From Candidatus Melainabacteria bacterium (GTDB taxonomy: Bacteria; Cyanobacteriota; Vampirovibrionia; Gastranaerophilales; Gastranaerophilaceae), in assembly GCA_003258735.1 (NCBI GenBank), contig QHME01000002.1, forward strand, positions 62,001 to 126,000: a stretch of 64,000 nt of DNA, written 5' to 3'. Position numbers and translations under genes: made by a program. This document shows, piece by piece, positions 51,877-61,362 of this stretch. Below the pieces are notes generated by a model, which did no database searches, was not told where the DNA came from, and saw only the letters and a program-made list of their open reading frames with translations. The first letter of the stretch is position 1, and every line of letters begins with the position of its first letter.

Positions 51877-51953
51877 TGTAATTAAACAAAACTAATTTTC
51901 CTCCTTTTTCCCCTAACCTACTAAATGGAACCTTAATCGGTTCCTTTTTTATT
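51877..51953 (+). ncRNA. Candidate small RNA with anti-Shine-Dalgarno tract
   Basis: It starts just after the promoter motif at 51843 and ends at an intrinsic terminator, GGAACC-TTAATC-GGTTCC plus six T (51927-51950). The body of about 50 bases is unstructured and contains TTTTCCTCCTTTTTCCCC (51896-51913), able to pair with ribosome-binding sites such as GGAGG. No reading frame of note. Confidence 0.5.
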
Positions 51954-51973
51954 ATGCATACTTCTAATAAGCA

Positions 51974-52006
51974 AAGTGGGCGACTTTTGAAAAAAGTCGC
52001 CCACTT
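51974..52006 (-). terminator. Hairpin after adhesin gene
   Basis: A perfect 15-bp stem, AAGTGGGCGACTTTT and complement, with a GAA loop, 25 bases past the adhesin stop. The GC-rich stem and position support a terminator. Confidence 0.75.
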
Positions 52007-52030
52007 ATAATCTATCTTCCAAACTCAGAA

Positions 52031-54256
52031 TTATTTTCTAAGTTTTTCATATTGTTTTACATTGTTTAGTTTACCATTTACAGTTCCGGCTTTAGAACCT
52101 CTGTTAATAACCAAGCCTTCAGTTCCACTTGTCAATGTACTTGAAGATTTCACATCTAAAGCCTCACCTTGGTTAGATACAATAACAGGAGCATTAGTTG
52201 TTGTGATATCACCTGCAACTGTCATATTACCTTTTTTATTAACCAATGCAGCTTGATTATCTTTTGTATTGATTGTACCGGCATATCTCAAACCATCTTC
52301 ACCGCTGATGTTTTTGATTAGAACTTCGCCATTACCATCAACTACAAATTCACTTGTTACATTCATTCCTGTACCATTGTTTCTAACTGCCGCATAGAAA
52401 CCGCCATTGTTACCAAGAACTCCGCTGTTGTTGTGAACTTTACTGCCAAGATTCAACGCACCTGTATTTGCAATAACATTAACTCTGCCGTTGTGGTTAA
52501 TTTCACTATTCACAGTCATATTGCCCATACCATAGTTTTTGATATTAGCGTTACCATCTGTAACTGTAACATTGCCGGTAGTAGCTAATTCCATTTTACC
52601 TGCACCTTTGCGGTTGATAATGCCCAAATTACCGTTCTTAACAGTAACCTTATCTGATACATACATATCACCTGAGTCGTTGTTGATAGCCAATGTACCG
52701 TTTGTGTTAGTTACAGAACCTTGAATATCTAAACCTCTTGTCCCAGCAGCAACTCCTGTACCTTTATTTCTGATAGCTAAAGTTCCGCCTTCATTTGAAA
52801 TTGTTGCATTAGGTTGAATTGAAATACCTGTTGAATTTGCTCTGCCACCGATGTATAAGTTACCACCACGGTTAGTAACTGTTGCAGCTTTTGACAAATC
52901 TTGAGAGTTACTGAATGATAATTTTCCACCATCATTATAGATATAAGCATTACCGCTGTTAGCAACATCACCAACAATAGTCATTCCATCAGCACCTGTG
53001 TTACCGATTTTCAAATCACCTGTGTTAGTGATTGTAGCGTTTTTAGAAATCACCATGCCTGTTCCACGGTTGTTAATACCCATATTACCTTTGTTATTAA
53101 TTGTACCGTTTACAAGCAATGCACCTTTTTCGTTGTTAATAGCAGTTTGACCTGATGTATTTGTAACAGTTCCAGACAATTCCATACCTGAACCAGTGAA
53201 GTTTTTAACAACAACTGCACCGTTACCTGCGATAGTACCGCGCGCGGTCAATTCACCTGTACCTTGGTTAAGAACTTCAACTCTGTTACCTGCAACATTT
53301 GAACCTGTAGCCAAGCTTAATGCTGCACCTTGGTTTTGAACAACTACGTGGTCAGAATTCAAGTTAGCTTTTGAAGATACAACCAAATCGCCTGCTTTGT
53401 TATAAAGTCTTGTTAGGTTTCTATCTGAAACAGTACCGTTTACAACCAAACCGTTCTTACCTGCGTTTGTCAAGTAAACACCACCGTTTGCATTGTTAGC
53501 AACTGTACCGGTAACAGTTAAACCTGAGCCTTCTTTGTCAGAAGCTTTAATCAAAACAATACTGCCATTATTCAAAGCTGTAGCATTAGCATTCAAAACG
53601 CCGTTTGTATTAACCAATTTGTTAAACAAAGCATCAGCTTCAGCTTTTGATGACAATACGTTGTTTTCTGTTACACCGTTCAAGATTCCACCTGAAATAT
53701 TTACAGCAGAACCACGAAGGTCAACGCCACTTCTTGCAAGGATTTTACCTTTTACATCAATTGGAGCATTTGAATCTTGTTTTAATTTAGAAACTTGGTC
53801 AATGTTTTTAACATATTTGTTATCAAATTCAGATGTCAATTGATTGTATTTTGAAGTTGAAGGTGTTGCAACTGATAAAGAACCTACATTCAAAACACCT
53901 GATGAACCGATTGCCATACCTCCAGGGGTAATAAAAATAGCATGTCCGTTGTAGAAGTTGCCATTACGAGTAGTATTCAAAACACCATTAATATCTACTT
54001 TGTTTTTAACAAGGTTTACAAATGCGTTTAAGTCCCTATCTTTACCATTTTTTGTTCCTTGGTAAATCAAGTTTGCAATATCACCTTGGTCCAATTTGAA
54101 ATTATCATATTTTCTATAACCAACATCACCGTTGATAAAACTAGGGTCGATGTTGAAGGTATTGCCGTTTGGAGTGACACCTGTAATGTCAGATGCATAC
54201 GCGCCGGAAACAGACAATGCTGCAGCAATAGCTACTAGAAGTAATTTTTTGTTCAT
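52031..54256 (-). CDS. Filamentous haemagglutinin-type adhesin (LktA-like), 741 aa
   Basis: Signal peptide MNKKLLLVAIAAALSVSGAYA, then a TPS-type secretion domain (about 22-150: NIDPSFINGDVGYRKYDNF and HAIFITPGGMAIGSSG), then about 25 beta-helix turns of roughly 20-25 residues with repeated N-x-G and NRGTGM/NKGTGV motifs (for example NKGNMGINNRGTGMVISKNA). It resembles the leukotoxin LktA family filamentous adhesins. Such proteins are exported by a TpsB partner, not in the window, and bind host or bacterial surfaces. Start at 54256 has AAAGGAGTCAAG. It lacks the long C-terminal toxin regions of large members. Confidence 0.82.
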   Translation of the reverse strand: MNKKLLLVAIAAALSVSGAYASDITGVTPNGNTFNIDPSFINGDVGYRKYDNFKLDQGDIANLIYQGTKNGKDRDLNAFVNLVKNKVDINGVLNTTRNGNFYNGHAIFITPGGMAIGSSGVLNVGSLSVATPSTSKYNQLTSEFDNKYVKNIDQVSKLKQDSNAPIDVKGKILARSGVDLRGSAVNISGGILNGVTENNVLSSKAEADALFNKLVNTNGVLNANATALNNGSIVLIKASDKEGSGLTVTGTVANNANGGVYLTNAGKNGLVVNGTVSDRNLTRLYNKAGDLVVSSKANLNSDHVVVQNQGAALSLATGSNVAGNRVEVLNQGTGELTARGTIAGNGAVVVKNFTGSGMELSGTVTNTSGQTAINNEKGALLVNGTINNKGNMGINNRGTGMVISKNATITNTGDLKIGNTGADGMTIVGDVANSGNAYIYNDGGKLSFSNSQDLSKAATVTNRGGNLYIGGRANSTGISIQPNATISNEGGTLAIRNKGTGVAAGTRGLDIQGSVTNTNGTLAINNDSGDMYVSDKVTVKNGNLGIINRKGAGKMELATTGNVTVTDGNANIKNYGMGNMTVNSEINHNGRVNVIANTGALNLGSKVHNNSGVLGNNGGFYAAVRNNGTGMNVTSEFVVDGNGEVLIKNISGEDGLRYAGTINTKDNQAALVNKKGNMTVAGDITTTNAPVIVSNQGEALDVKSSSTLTSGTEGLVINRGSKAGTVNGKLNNVKQYEKLRK

Positions 54257-54548
54257 CTTGACTCCTTTATTTTCTTCATATAAAAAGTTGTGTAAATTTT
54301 CTTTTTTCATCTCTTTAATTCACACTCTGTTGAATCATTCATCTAAGTTTTACGCATGGATATATTACATGTATATTATACTATATATAAAACCCCAAAA
54401 ATTTTAAAATTGACCACTATATAAAGTTTTATTGCAGTTTCTTTACAAATAATTTATTCAACTCTCAAAACGCAATTATATATACACTTTATATACCATC
54501 AAGCTAACCCTGTTCGGTAATTTTTTCTTAACATTTCTGATTTATTCT

Positions 54549-55283
54549 ATGGATATGAAAAAACTGTTTATTAATATATTGTTGTTGGAAATTTTGTTAT
54601 TTATGCCACTTGAAGTGATGGCACAATGCACTTGTGGGGAAAATATCACAAGCACTGACAGCATAGCTGGCTCAAAATCAGAATGCAGTAGCGTTGGAGA
54701 ATCAGAAAATTATTATATTTTGTATAAAGGTAATGTAATAAAAGTAGCATTTGAATGTAAATTCCTGTCTGAATGCGCAAAAGAAGGAGATGAAATTTAT
54801 TTTTATGTTCCTAAAGATATTACAACTTCTTGTGGAAATATCGTAATTCCGATGGGGGCGAAATTCTTTGGATATATTCGAGGCATATCTCAACAGAAAA
54901 AATTTAACAAAAATGCAAGAGTTTATTTGAGTATAAATAAACTGGTTATGCCTGATGGAACAGAATTAGAAGTAAAAGCAAAGCCGTTTAATAAGGATTT
55001 TTCTCTGGTGGAAAACGGTTGGATGACGGCAGGGAAACTGGCAGCATCAACAGTAGGATTGGGTGCTATTGGAACAGGTGCAGGTGTTGGCTTAGCATTT
55101 ATTCCAAAACCGCATAAAATCGCAATCGGTGCCGGTACAGGCGTTGCAATAGGCTGTTTTATCGGACTTGTTACAGGTTTGGTTACTCCTGGGTTAAAGT
55201 ACCACGCAAAACAAGGGGAAGAAATCAAAATAATATTTTGTGATGATTTATGCATTCCAAAATGCTCTATCAAGGAGTTTTAG
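54549..55283 (+). CDS. Secreted unknown protein with glycine-zipper hairpin, 244 aa
   Basis: Signal peptide about 1-25 (LFINILLLEILLFMPLEVMA) followed by a Cys-rich start (QCTCGEN). The middle (about 90-150) holds IPMGAKFFGYIRGISQQKKF and LSINKLVMPDGTELEVKAKP, a beta-domain pattern like that of TrbI/VirB10-type or outer-membrane-linked proteins; this link is weak. Two Gly/Ala-rich hydrophobic helices (about 172-222: GAIGTGAGVGLAF and IAIGAGTGVAIGCFIGLVTG) form a likely membrane hairpin. The end has more Cys. It precedes the tolC-macA operon by 92 bases on the same strand and may belong to its function. No ribosome site is obvious. Confidence 0.7.
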   Translation: MDMKKLFINILLLEILLFMPLEVMAQCTCGENITSTDSIAGSKSECSSVGESENYYILYKGNVIKVAFECKFLSECAKEGDEIYFYVPKDITTSCGNIVIPMGAKFFGYIRGISQQKKFNKNARVYLSINKLVMPDGTELEVKAKPFNKDFSLVENGWMTAGKLAASTVGLGAIGTGAGVGLAFIPKPHKIAIGAGTGVAIGCFIGLVTGLVTPGLKYHAKQGEEIKIIFCDDLCIPKCSIKEF

Positions 55284-55375
55284 ACTATTTTAGGTAACTT
55301 TTTCCTGTATATATATGATGAAAAATGAACAAATATATTATTAAATCGTTTATAGGTATGTAATGAGGATTTAAC

Positions 55376-56830
55376 GTGTACCGAATAACAAAAATAGCGA
55401 TTAGTTTAATAATAGTTTTGGCAATTGGAACAACATCTTGTTATGCACTGGAAGAAATAAAAGTTGAACAAGGCTCGGTTTTATCTTTGCGTGATTGTAT
55501 TGCAATTGCATTAAATAACAACCCAGGAATAAAAAGTGCAAGATATAATTATGGGATTTCAAAAGCAAATGTAAATATTGCAAGGTCTGAATTTTTTCCA
55601 ACAGTAGGAATTGGTACAGGCTACAACTTTAACGGAGTTGATTCAAAAAGAACAACTTCCAGCACAAATACTTATTCTGTAGAAGCTCAATTAAACCAGT
55701 TATTGTGGAATTTTGGCAGAACTAATGCTCATATTAAAATGCAAAAATTTTACTTAATTGCTGACAAATTTGTTTTTGATAACACCGTTCGAGAGACTAT
55801 TTTTAATGTTAAGCAAAAGTACTATGAAGTGCTTGCCGCCAGAACAACAGTTTTAATTAATCAAGCTTATGTTGATATAAATGAACGAAATTACCTAAGG
55901 ACAAAAGCTTATTTTGACGAAGGCATAAAATCAAAAATCGACCTCGTTAATGCTGAAGTTACTTTGAGTGATTCAAAAATCACATTAATCAAATCTGAAA
56001 ATACCTATAAAAATTCTCTTGTAAACTTGAATAATGCAATGTATTTGGCAAACGCTCCAACTTATTCAATTTCAGGAACAGAAGATTTTAATATCAAAGA
56101 TAATGTTGCCCCTGTTGATTTGACAAAAATCACAAAACCGTCCGATGCTGAAATAAGTCAAGTTCCTGTAAGTGTAAAAGATGCAAAATTAATAAGTTCT
56201 GTTGAAAAACTTGAAGTTTTAGCAGACTATAAGGTTTCGGAATTTCCTTATTCATTTGAAGAATGTATAAAGATGGCATATAAAAATCGTGCAGATTTAA
56301 AGGCATATTCTTCAACTCTTGATGCGGTTAAGGAAAATCTTTTGTATGTAAAAAGAAATTATTACCCAGAACTTTCTGCAACCGCAGGTTATGGATTTAG
56401 AGATACAAATAGAACAAGCTCTATTAATGTTGGTGTAAATCTTTCAAGCTCAGTTAATATAATGAACCAAAAAGCAAAAGTTGATGCGGCAAAATTACAG
56501 GTTGATTTAGCACAAAATTCGCTAAACCAATTAAATCAAGATATTTATTTTGAAGTTCAAAATGCTTATATTGATATGATTGAACTTGAAAAACAAATTC
56601 CACTACTTGCAGTTAAAGTTCGCCAAACTTTTGAAAACTATGAACTTGCAGAAGGCAGGTATTATGTAGGTTTGGGCGATTACATCCAATTACAGGATGC
56701 AAAAGTTAATTACAACAATGCTCAAACTTCTTACATTGAAACAATTTATAAATATAATGTTGCAAGAGCAAATTTAGAAAGTGTTATCGCACTTCCACAG
56801 GATGTGACAATAACATTGGAAGGAAAATAA
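55376..56830 (+). CDS. tolC: TolC-family outer membrane efflux protein
   Basis: A 484-residue outer-membrane channel subunit. Signal peptide to about residue 24 (SLIIVLAIGTTSCYA). Two tandem OEP repeats begin LSLRDCIAIALNNNPGIKSA (about 36-55) and YSFEECIKMAYKNRADLKAY; each contains long coiled helices and a short strand pair (VGIGTGYNF and LSATAGYGF). A GTG start follows GAGG by 9 bases. First gene of a five-gene export operon with macA, a DUF3137 gene, and the ATPase and permease of a MacB pair. Confidence 0.88.
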   Translation: MYRITKIAISLIIVLAIGTTSCYALEEIKVEQGSVLSLRDCIAIALNNNPGIKSARYNYGISKANVNIARSEFFPTVGIGTGYNFNGVDSKRTTSSTNTYSVEAQLNQLLWNFGRTNAHIKMQKFYLIADKFVFDNTVRETIFNVKQKYYEVLAARTTVLINQAYVDINERNYLRTKAYFDEGIKSKIDLVNAEVTLSDSKITLIKSENTYKNSLVNLNNAMYLANAPTYSISGTEDFNIKDNVAPVDLTKITKPSDAEISQVPVSVKDAKLISSVEKLEVLADYKVSEFPYSFEECIKMAYKNRADLKAYSSTLDAVKENLLYVKRNYYPELSATAGYGFRDTNRTSSINVGVNLSSSVNIMNQKAKVDAAKLQVDLAQNSLNQLNQDIYFEVQNAYIDMIELEKQIPLLAVKVRQTFENYELAEGRYYVGLGDYIQLQDAKVNYNNAQTSYIETIYKYNVARANLESVIALPQDVTITLEGK

Positions 56831-56831
56831 T

Positions 56832-58034
56832 ATGGACTTACAAAAAATAAAATCCACATGTCTAAAAAAAAGAGTGCTAATTCCTTTAGCAATCGCACTT
56901 GTTGCAGGTTGTATCGGAGTTGGACAAGTAAATGCAAATAAGGTAAGATATCAAACCCAAAAACTTGAAAAATGCACAATTACAGATGTTGTTGAAGCAT
57001 CAGGTACAATTAATCCAGTCAACACTGTTAGTGTCGGCTCAACGGTATCAGGCTTGATGAAAGCAATTTATGTCGATTACAATTCCGAAGTTAAAAAAGG
57101 GCAGCTTTTGGCACAAATTGACCCTGCAAACTTCCAAGCATCAGTAGACCAAAATAGAGCACAAATCAATAATGCCGAGGCAAATTTAGCTAAACTGAAT
57201 GCCGAAATGGTAATGGCACAAAAAACTTATAATCGTTATAAAAATTTGTATAACAAAAACTTTGTTGCAAGAAGTGAATTAGACCAAGCAGAAAGTGATT
57301 ATTTGGCAAAAAAAGCTTCAATCGGAGCTCAACAAGCATCAATAGCACAAGCAAGAGCAAATTATAAAACAGCAATGACAAACTTGGGTTACACAAAAAT
57401 CATTGCACCTGTCGATGGAACAATTATTTCAAGAGATATTGACGTAGGGCAACCGGTTGCAGCAAGTTTCCAAGCTCCTGAATTGTTCACTATCGCACAA
57501 GATTTGACAAAAATGCAAATTGAGGTAAATGTTTCAGAAGCTGATATCGGCAAGGTTAAAGAAGGACAAAATGTTCAATATACCCTTGACGGTTACCCTG
57601 ATAGCACTTTTTACGGTAAAGTTACTCAAGTCAGACTTGATTCAACGACCACTTCAAATGTCGTTACTTACACAGTAATTGTCAGCGTAAGTAATGAAGA
57701 CTTAAAACTAAAACCAGGAATGACTGCAAATGTTTCAATTATTACAAAAGAAAGTAAGGACGTAATGTGCGCACCTAGTATTGCGTTAAAATTTTCTCCT
57801 GAAACAAACGGTCAAAAATACAAAAACCAAGGTATTTGGATTTTGGATAACGGCAAACCGAGAAGAATTGATATCAAAGAAGGTGCAAGTGATGACACCA
57901 ATGTTGAAATTATTTCTCCAAGATTGAAATTTGGAGATGATGTAATTGTCGGTTCAAGCGGTGGCAAACGGAAAGCCCAAGCTGGTGGAGGTAATAATAG
58001 CAAACGTCGCGGCGGTCCTCCAGGAATGTTTTAA
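56832..58034 (+). CDS. macA: MacA-type periplasmic adaptor (membrane fusion protein)
   Basis: Links the inner-membrane exporter to TolC. One N-terminal membrane helix (about 14-34), lipoyl halves (VVEASGTINPVNTVSVGSTV and KIIAPVDGTIISRDIDVGQP), a coiled-coil hairpin of about 90 residues (NRAQINNAEANLAKLNAEMV on), a beta-barrel and the C-terminal domain. The end is Gly/Arg/Lys-rich (KRRGGPPGMF). 400 residues fits. Starts one base after the tolC stop. Confidence 0.92.
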   Translation: MDLQKIKSTCLKKRVLIPLAIALVAGCIGVGQVNANKVRYQTQKLEKCTITDVVEASGTINPVNTVSVGSTVSGLMKAIYVDYNSEVKKGQLLAQIDPANFQASVDQNRAQINNAEANLAKLNAEMVMAQKTYNRYKNLYNKNFVARSELDQAESDYLAKKASIGAQQASIAQARANYKTAMTNLGYTKIIAPVDGTIISRDIDVGQPVAASFQAPELFTIAQDLTKMQIEVNVSEADIGKVKEGQNVQYTLDGYPDSTFYGKVTQVRLDSTTTSNVVTYTVIVSVSNEDLKLKPGMTANVSIITKESKDVMCAPSIALKFSPETNGQKYKNQGIWILDNGKPRRIDIKEGASDDTNVEIISPRLKFGDDVIVGSSGGKRKAQAGGGNNSKRRGGPPGMF

Positions 58035-58057
58035 GGGTTAAGAAAGGGGAATAAATT

Positions 58058-59269
58058 ATGGATGAAAATATCAAAATCCAAAGAATGAATAATGCTATTA
58101 ATTATTTGGATGCAGAAAATAAAAAGCGTATAGAAACAATACAAAAAATAAATAATGAGCTTGAAGAATTTGAACCTCAGCGCAAAGAAGATTTACGCAA
58201 CATGTTTATTTTTGAAGTTTTGTGTCTTTTGCTTGGCATTGGCTTATGCTATGGCGGAATTAATATGATTATCCATACTAATAACTTTTTTCTGCAAATT
58301 TTTGCAGGATGTTTGATATTTGCAACTTTTGGCATATTCATTCTTTTTTGCATTGGTCCATCTAGTTGGGACAAAGATTTTAAAAATAAATTGAAAGAAT
58401 CACCTGCGGTTTCATCAATTTATAAACTGCTAAACCTAACCAAAACAGATTTTAATAAAAATCAAAATTGGCAACAGTTGTTAAAAAAAAGCAAACTATT
58501 CAGCGAATTTAATATTGCAACTTTTGATGACGGATTTCATGGTGCGATTGATGGAGTTACTTATAACATTACTGAATGCGAATTGTTTTATGAGACAAAA
58601 GGTAGCAAAAATAACTCTATTTATACAGCTTTTAAGGGAGTAGTTATTTGTATAGATTATAATAAGAAAATTGGCGCAGAAACATTAATCACCTCAAAAA
58701 ATGACATAAACATTAACAATAGCCGTTTTTCATCAGATAGAAGAACAGAAATTATATGTGTTATTGCATTTATGATTGCAATGTCACTTTTTATGGCATT
58801 TAAAACAATGACAACATTTTCATCAATTACAGCTTTTAATTTTCCGACAAATGCTTTTTCTATCGGATTATTTGTCCAATCTATTGGTATTGTTCTTTTA
58901 GTTTTACTTGCAGTATTTGTTTTATTCAAAACTCGTAAAATGCAAAAAGCAAAAATGGAAGATGTTGAATTTGAAAAACTATTTAATATCCAAACTAAAA
59001 ATCAGATTGAGGCAAGATATTTGATAACACCTGCATTTATGGAAAGATTTAAAAATCTTGAAACGGCATTTGGAACAAACAAATTAAAATGCTCATTTTT
59101 TGAGGATAAAGTGATGTTTGCAATCTCTACAAACAAAGATTTATTCGAATTTGGAAGTTTGTATCATTCATTAAAAAATTCAAAAGCTGTAGAAAATTGC
59201 TACTACCAAATCAAATCTATTCAAGATATGGTTGAACATTTCAAATTAAATGAAAAGACAGGATTGTAA
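58058..59269 (+). CDS. DUF3137-like membrane protein inside the efflux operon
   Basis: An N-terminal coiled coil (about 1-45), then two membrane helices (about 48-98), a cytoplasmic domain, and two more helices (about 225-290). C-terminal EKLFNIQTKNQIEARYLITP and ERFKNLE, with the FKGVVICIDYNKKIGAETLI block in the middle, match the DUF3137 family, whose function is not known. It sits between macA (23 bases) and the ATPase gene (1 base), so it is probably a dedicated accessory of this exporter in this lineage. 403 residues. Confidence 0.78.
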   Translation: MDENIKIQRMNNAINYLDAENKKRIETIQKINNELEEFEPQRKEDLRNMFIFEVLCLLLGIGLCYGGINMIIHTNNFFLQIFAGCLIFATFGIFILFCIGPSSWDKDFKNKLKESPAVSSIYKLLNLTKTDFNKNQNWQQLLKKSKLFSEFNIATFDDGFHGAIDGVTYNITECELFYETKGSKNNSIYTAFKGVVICIDYNKKIGAETLITSKNDININNSRFSSDRRTEIICVIAFMIAMSLFMAFKTMTTFSSITAFNFPTNAFSIGLFVQSIGIVLLVLLAVFVLFKTRKMQKAKMEDVEFEKLFNIQTKNQIEARYLITPAFMERFKNLETAFGTNKLKCSFFEDKVMFAISTNKDLFEFGSLYHSLKNSKAVENCYYQIKSIQDMVEHFKLNEKTGL

Positions 59270-59270
59270 T

Positions 59271-59987
59271 ATGGATTTAATTGAAGTAAAGCACGCAATA
59301 AAAACATACCAAACAGGAGAAGATTCATTCAATGCGCTAAATGACGTATCATTGAGTGTTAAAAAAGGTGAATTTACTGCAATAATGGGAACTTCAGGCT
59401 CAGGAAAATCCACATTCATGAATATGTTAGGAACATTAGATAAACCGACTTCTGGCAGCTATTATTTAGATGGAGAAGATATGCTCCATTTAAATAATGA
59501 TGATTTGGCACGCGTAAGATGCGAAAAAATCGGCTTTATTTTCCAAGGGTTTAACCTTATATCAAGGACATCCGCATTGGATAATGTATGCCTTCCGATG
59601 ATTTATAAAGGTGTTCCGGAAGAAGAACGTATTGAACGCGCAAAATGGGCGCTGAAAATTGTCGGACTAGAAAAACGTGAAGACCACATGCCAAACCAAA
59701 TGTCAGGCGGTCAACAACAGCGTGTTGCAATTGCTCGTGCAATAGTTAATGATGCCCCACTAATACTGGCAGACGAACCTACAGGAAACCTTGACACCAA
59801 AACAAGTATTGAAGTTATGGAATTTTTTGTCAGACTGAATGAAGAAATGGGCAAAACCATTGTGCTTGTCACTCACGAGCCGGACATTGCAGAATATACA
59901 AAACGAGTTGTTAAATTTAAGGATGGAAACATTGTTCTGGATGAACCAAAAGATATTTGGTTGGCGCACAGGACAAGAGAAACGTAA
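59271..59987 (+). CDS. macB: MacB/LolD-type ABC ATPase
   Basis: ATPase half of a type VII ABC system. GTSGSGKST (Walker A, about 40-48), QMSGGQQQRVAIARA (signature), LILADEPTGNLD (Walker B and D-loop) and VTHEPD (switch). MDLIEVKHAIKTYQTGEDSF at the start is typical of LolD/MacB ATPases. 238 residues from 59271 with AGGATTGTAAT before it. In E. coli MacB the ATPase and permease are one chain; here they are separate adjacent genes, which is common. Confidence 0.93.
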   Translation: MDLIEVKHAIKTYQTGEDSFNALNDVSLSVKKGEFTAIMGTSGSGKSTFMNMLGTLDKPTSGSYYLDGEDMLHLNNDDLARVRCEKIGFIFQGFNLISRTSALDNVCLPMIYKGVPEEERIERAKWALKIVGLEKREDHMPNQMSGGQQQRVAIARAIVNDAPLILADEPTGNLDTKTSIEVMEFFVRLNEEMGKTIVLVTHEPDIAEYTKRVVKFKDGNIVLDEPKDIWLAHRTRET

Positions 59988-60024
59988 AATATAGCAACAA
60001 AATCACATCTAAAGAAAGGTTACA

Positions 60025-61254
60025 ATGTTAGATTTCAAATCAATATGCAGAATGGCTATAATTTCGCTAAAAATAAACAAAATGCGTTCAATGCTTACGA
60101 GTTTAGGTATAATTATCGGTGTTAGTGCTGTGATTATTATGCTTGCTGTTGGTTCTGGGGCGAGTAAAAAAATTGCCAAAGATATGGAATCAATGGGCAG
60201 CAATTTGTTGATGATACGTTCAGCCTCAGCAAAATCAGGCGGAGTCAGAATGGGAATGGGGACTCGTCCAACATTGACAATGAAAGATGCGGAAACAATT
60301 GAAAATAAAAGTCGTGGAATTTTAGCAATTGCACCATATTCAGCCGAATCAAAACAATTAACTTATGGCAATCAAAACTGGTCAACTACAGTTGGCGGAA
60401 CAACGCAGCCTTATTTTTTGATAAGGAATTATGAAATTGAATCAGGCAGGGGATTTTTACCGGAAGACAATAAAAACTGTACAAAAGTTGCTATTATCGG
60501 TCAAACAGTTTCAACAGAACTATTTGGAGATGTTGACCCAATCGGCAAGACTATCCGTATTGGAAATGTTCCATTTAAAGTAATTGGATTATTAAAAACA
60601 AAAGGTTCAAGCGGAATGGGACAAGACCAAGATGATTTGGTTTTTATTCCAATCACAACAGCGCAAAGAAAAGTTTTTGGAACGGATTTTCCAGGAACAG
60701 TCAGTATGATTGCAGTCAAAGCTCAAAATGATGAAGTCATAAATGATGCACAAGAAGATATTACAGATATTTTACGTCACAGACATAATATCGGAAAAAA
60801 TCAGGATGATGATTTTGAAATAAGAAACCTTGCAGAAATGCAAGAAACTATAAAATCGACAACCAAAACAATGTCATTACTGTTGGGAGCAATTGCAGGG
60901 GTTTCACTGATTGTCGGAGGTATCGGTATTATGAATATTATGCTGGTTTCTGTAACAGAAAGAACCAAAGAAATCGGCATACGTATGGCAATTGGAGCTA
61001 AAGCATCTGACATACGAATTCAATTTTTGATAGAATCCTTTATGCTCTCTATGATTGGCGGTTTAATAGGTGTTGCAATTGGAATAGTCGGAGCACATAT
61101 AATGCACACACTGGCAGGTATGAATATTGCAATTACAGCCTCATCTATACTATTATCACTAGGTTTTTCAGCAGCAATTGGTATAGGTTTTGGTTATTAT
61201 CCGGCCTACAAAGCGTCATTACTTAACCCAATTGACGCTTTGAGATACGAATAA
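60025..61254 (+). CDS. macB: MacB-type ABC permease (FtsX family)
   Basis: Permease half of the exporter, 409 residues. One membrane helix near the start (MLTSLGIIIGVSAVIIMLAV), a large periplasmic domain (about 45-275) with the MacB core fold, and three C-terminal helices. VGGIGIMNIMLVSVTERTKE then IGIRMAIGAKASDI is the signature of the MacB/FtsX family. With TolC and MacA it forms a tripartite pump; substrate could be peptides, siderophores, macrolides or envelope lipids. Confidence 0.93.
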   Translation: MLDFKSICRMAIISLKINKMRSMLTSLGIIIGVSAVIIMLAVGSGASKKIAKDMESMGSNLLMIRSASAKSGGVRMGMGTRPTLTMKDAETIENKSRGILAIAPYSAESKQLTYGNQNWSTTVGGTTQPYFLIRNYEIESGRGFLPEDNKNCTKVAIIGQTVSTELFGDVDPIGKTIRIGNVPFKVIGLLKTKGSSGMGQDQDDLVFIPITTAQRKVFGTDFPGTVSMIAVKAQNDEVINDAQEDITDILRHRHNIGKNQDDDFEIRNLAEMQETIKSTTKTMSLLLGAIAGVSLIVGGIGIMNIMLVSVTERTKEIGIRMAIGAKASDIRIQFLIESFMLSMIGGLIGVAIGIVGAHIMHTLAGMNIAITASSILLSLGFSAAIGIGFGYYPAYKASLLNPIDALRYE

Positions 61255-61362
61255 ACTCGTATTCATTATACTATTGAACAAAATATTACCTGAGTTGGTA
61301 ATTGCCATTTGGATAATATAGGTATATTTTATTCCTATAACCGCAACTTAACAGGGTAAAAT

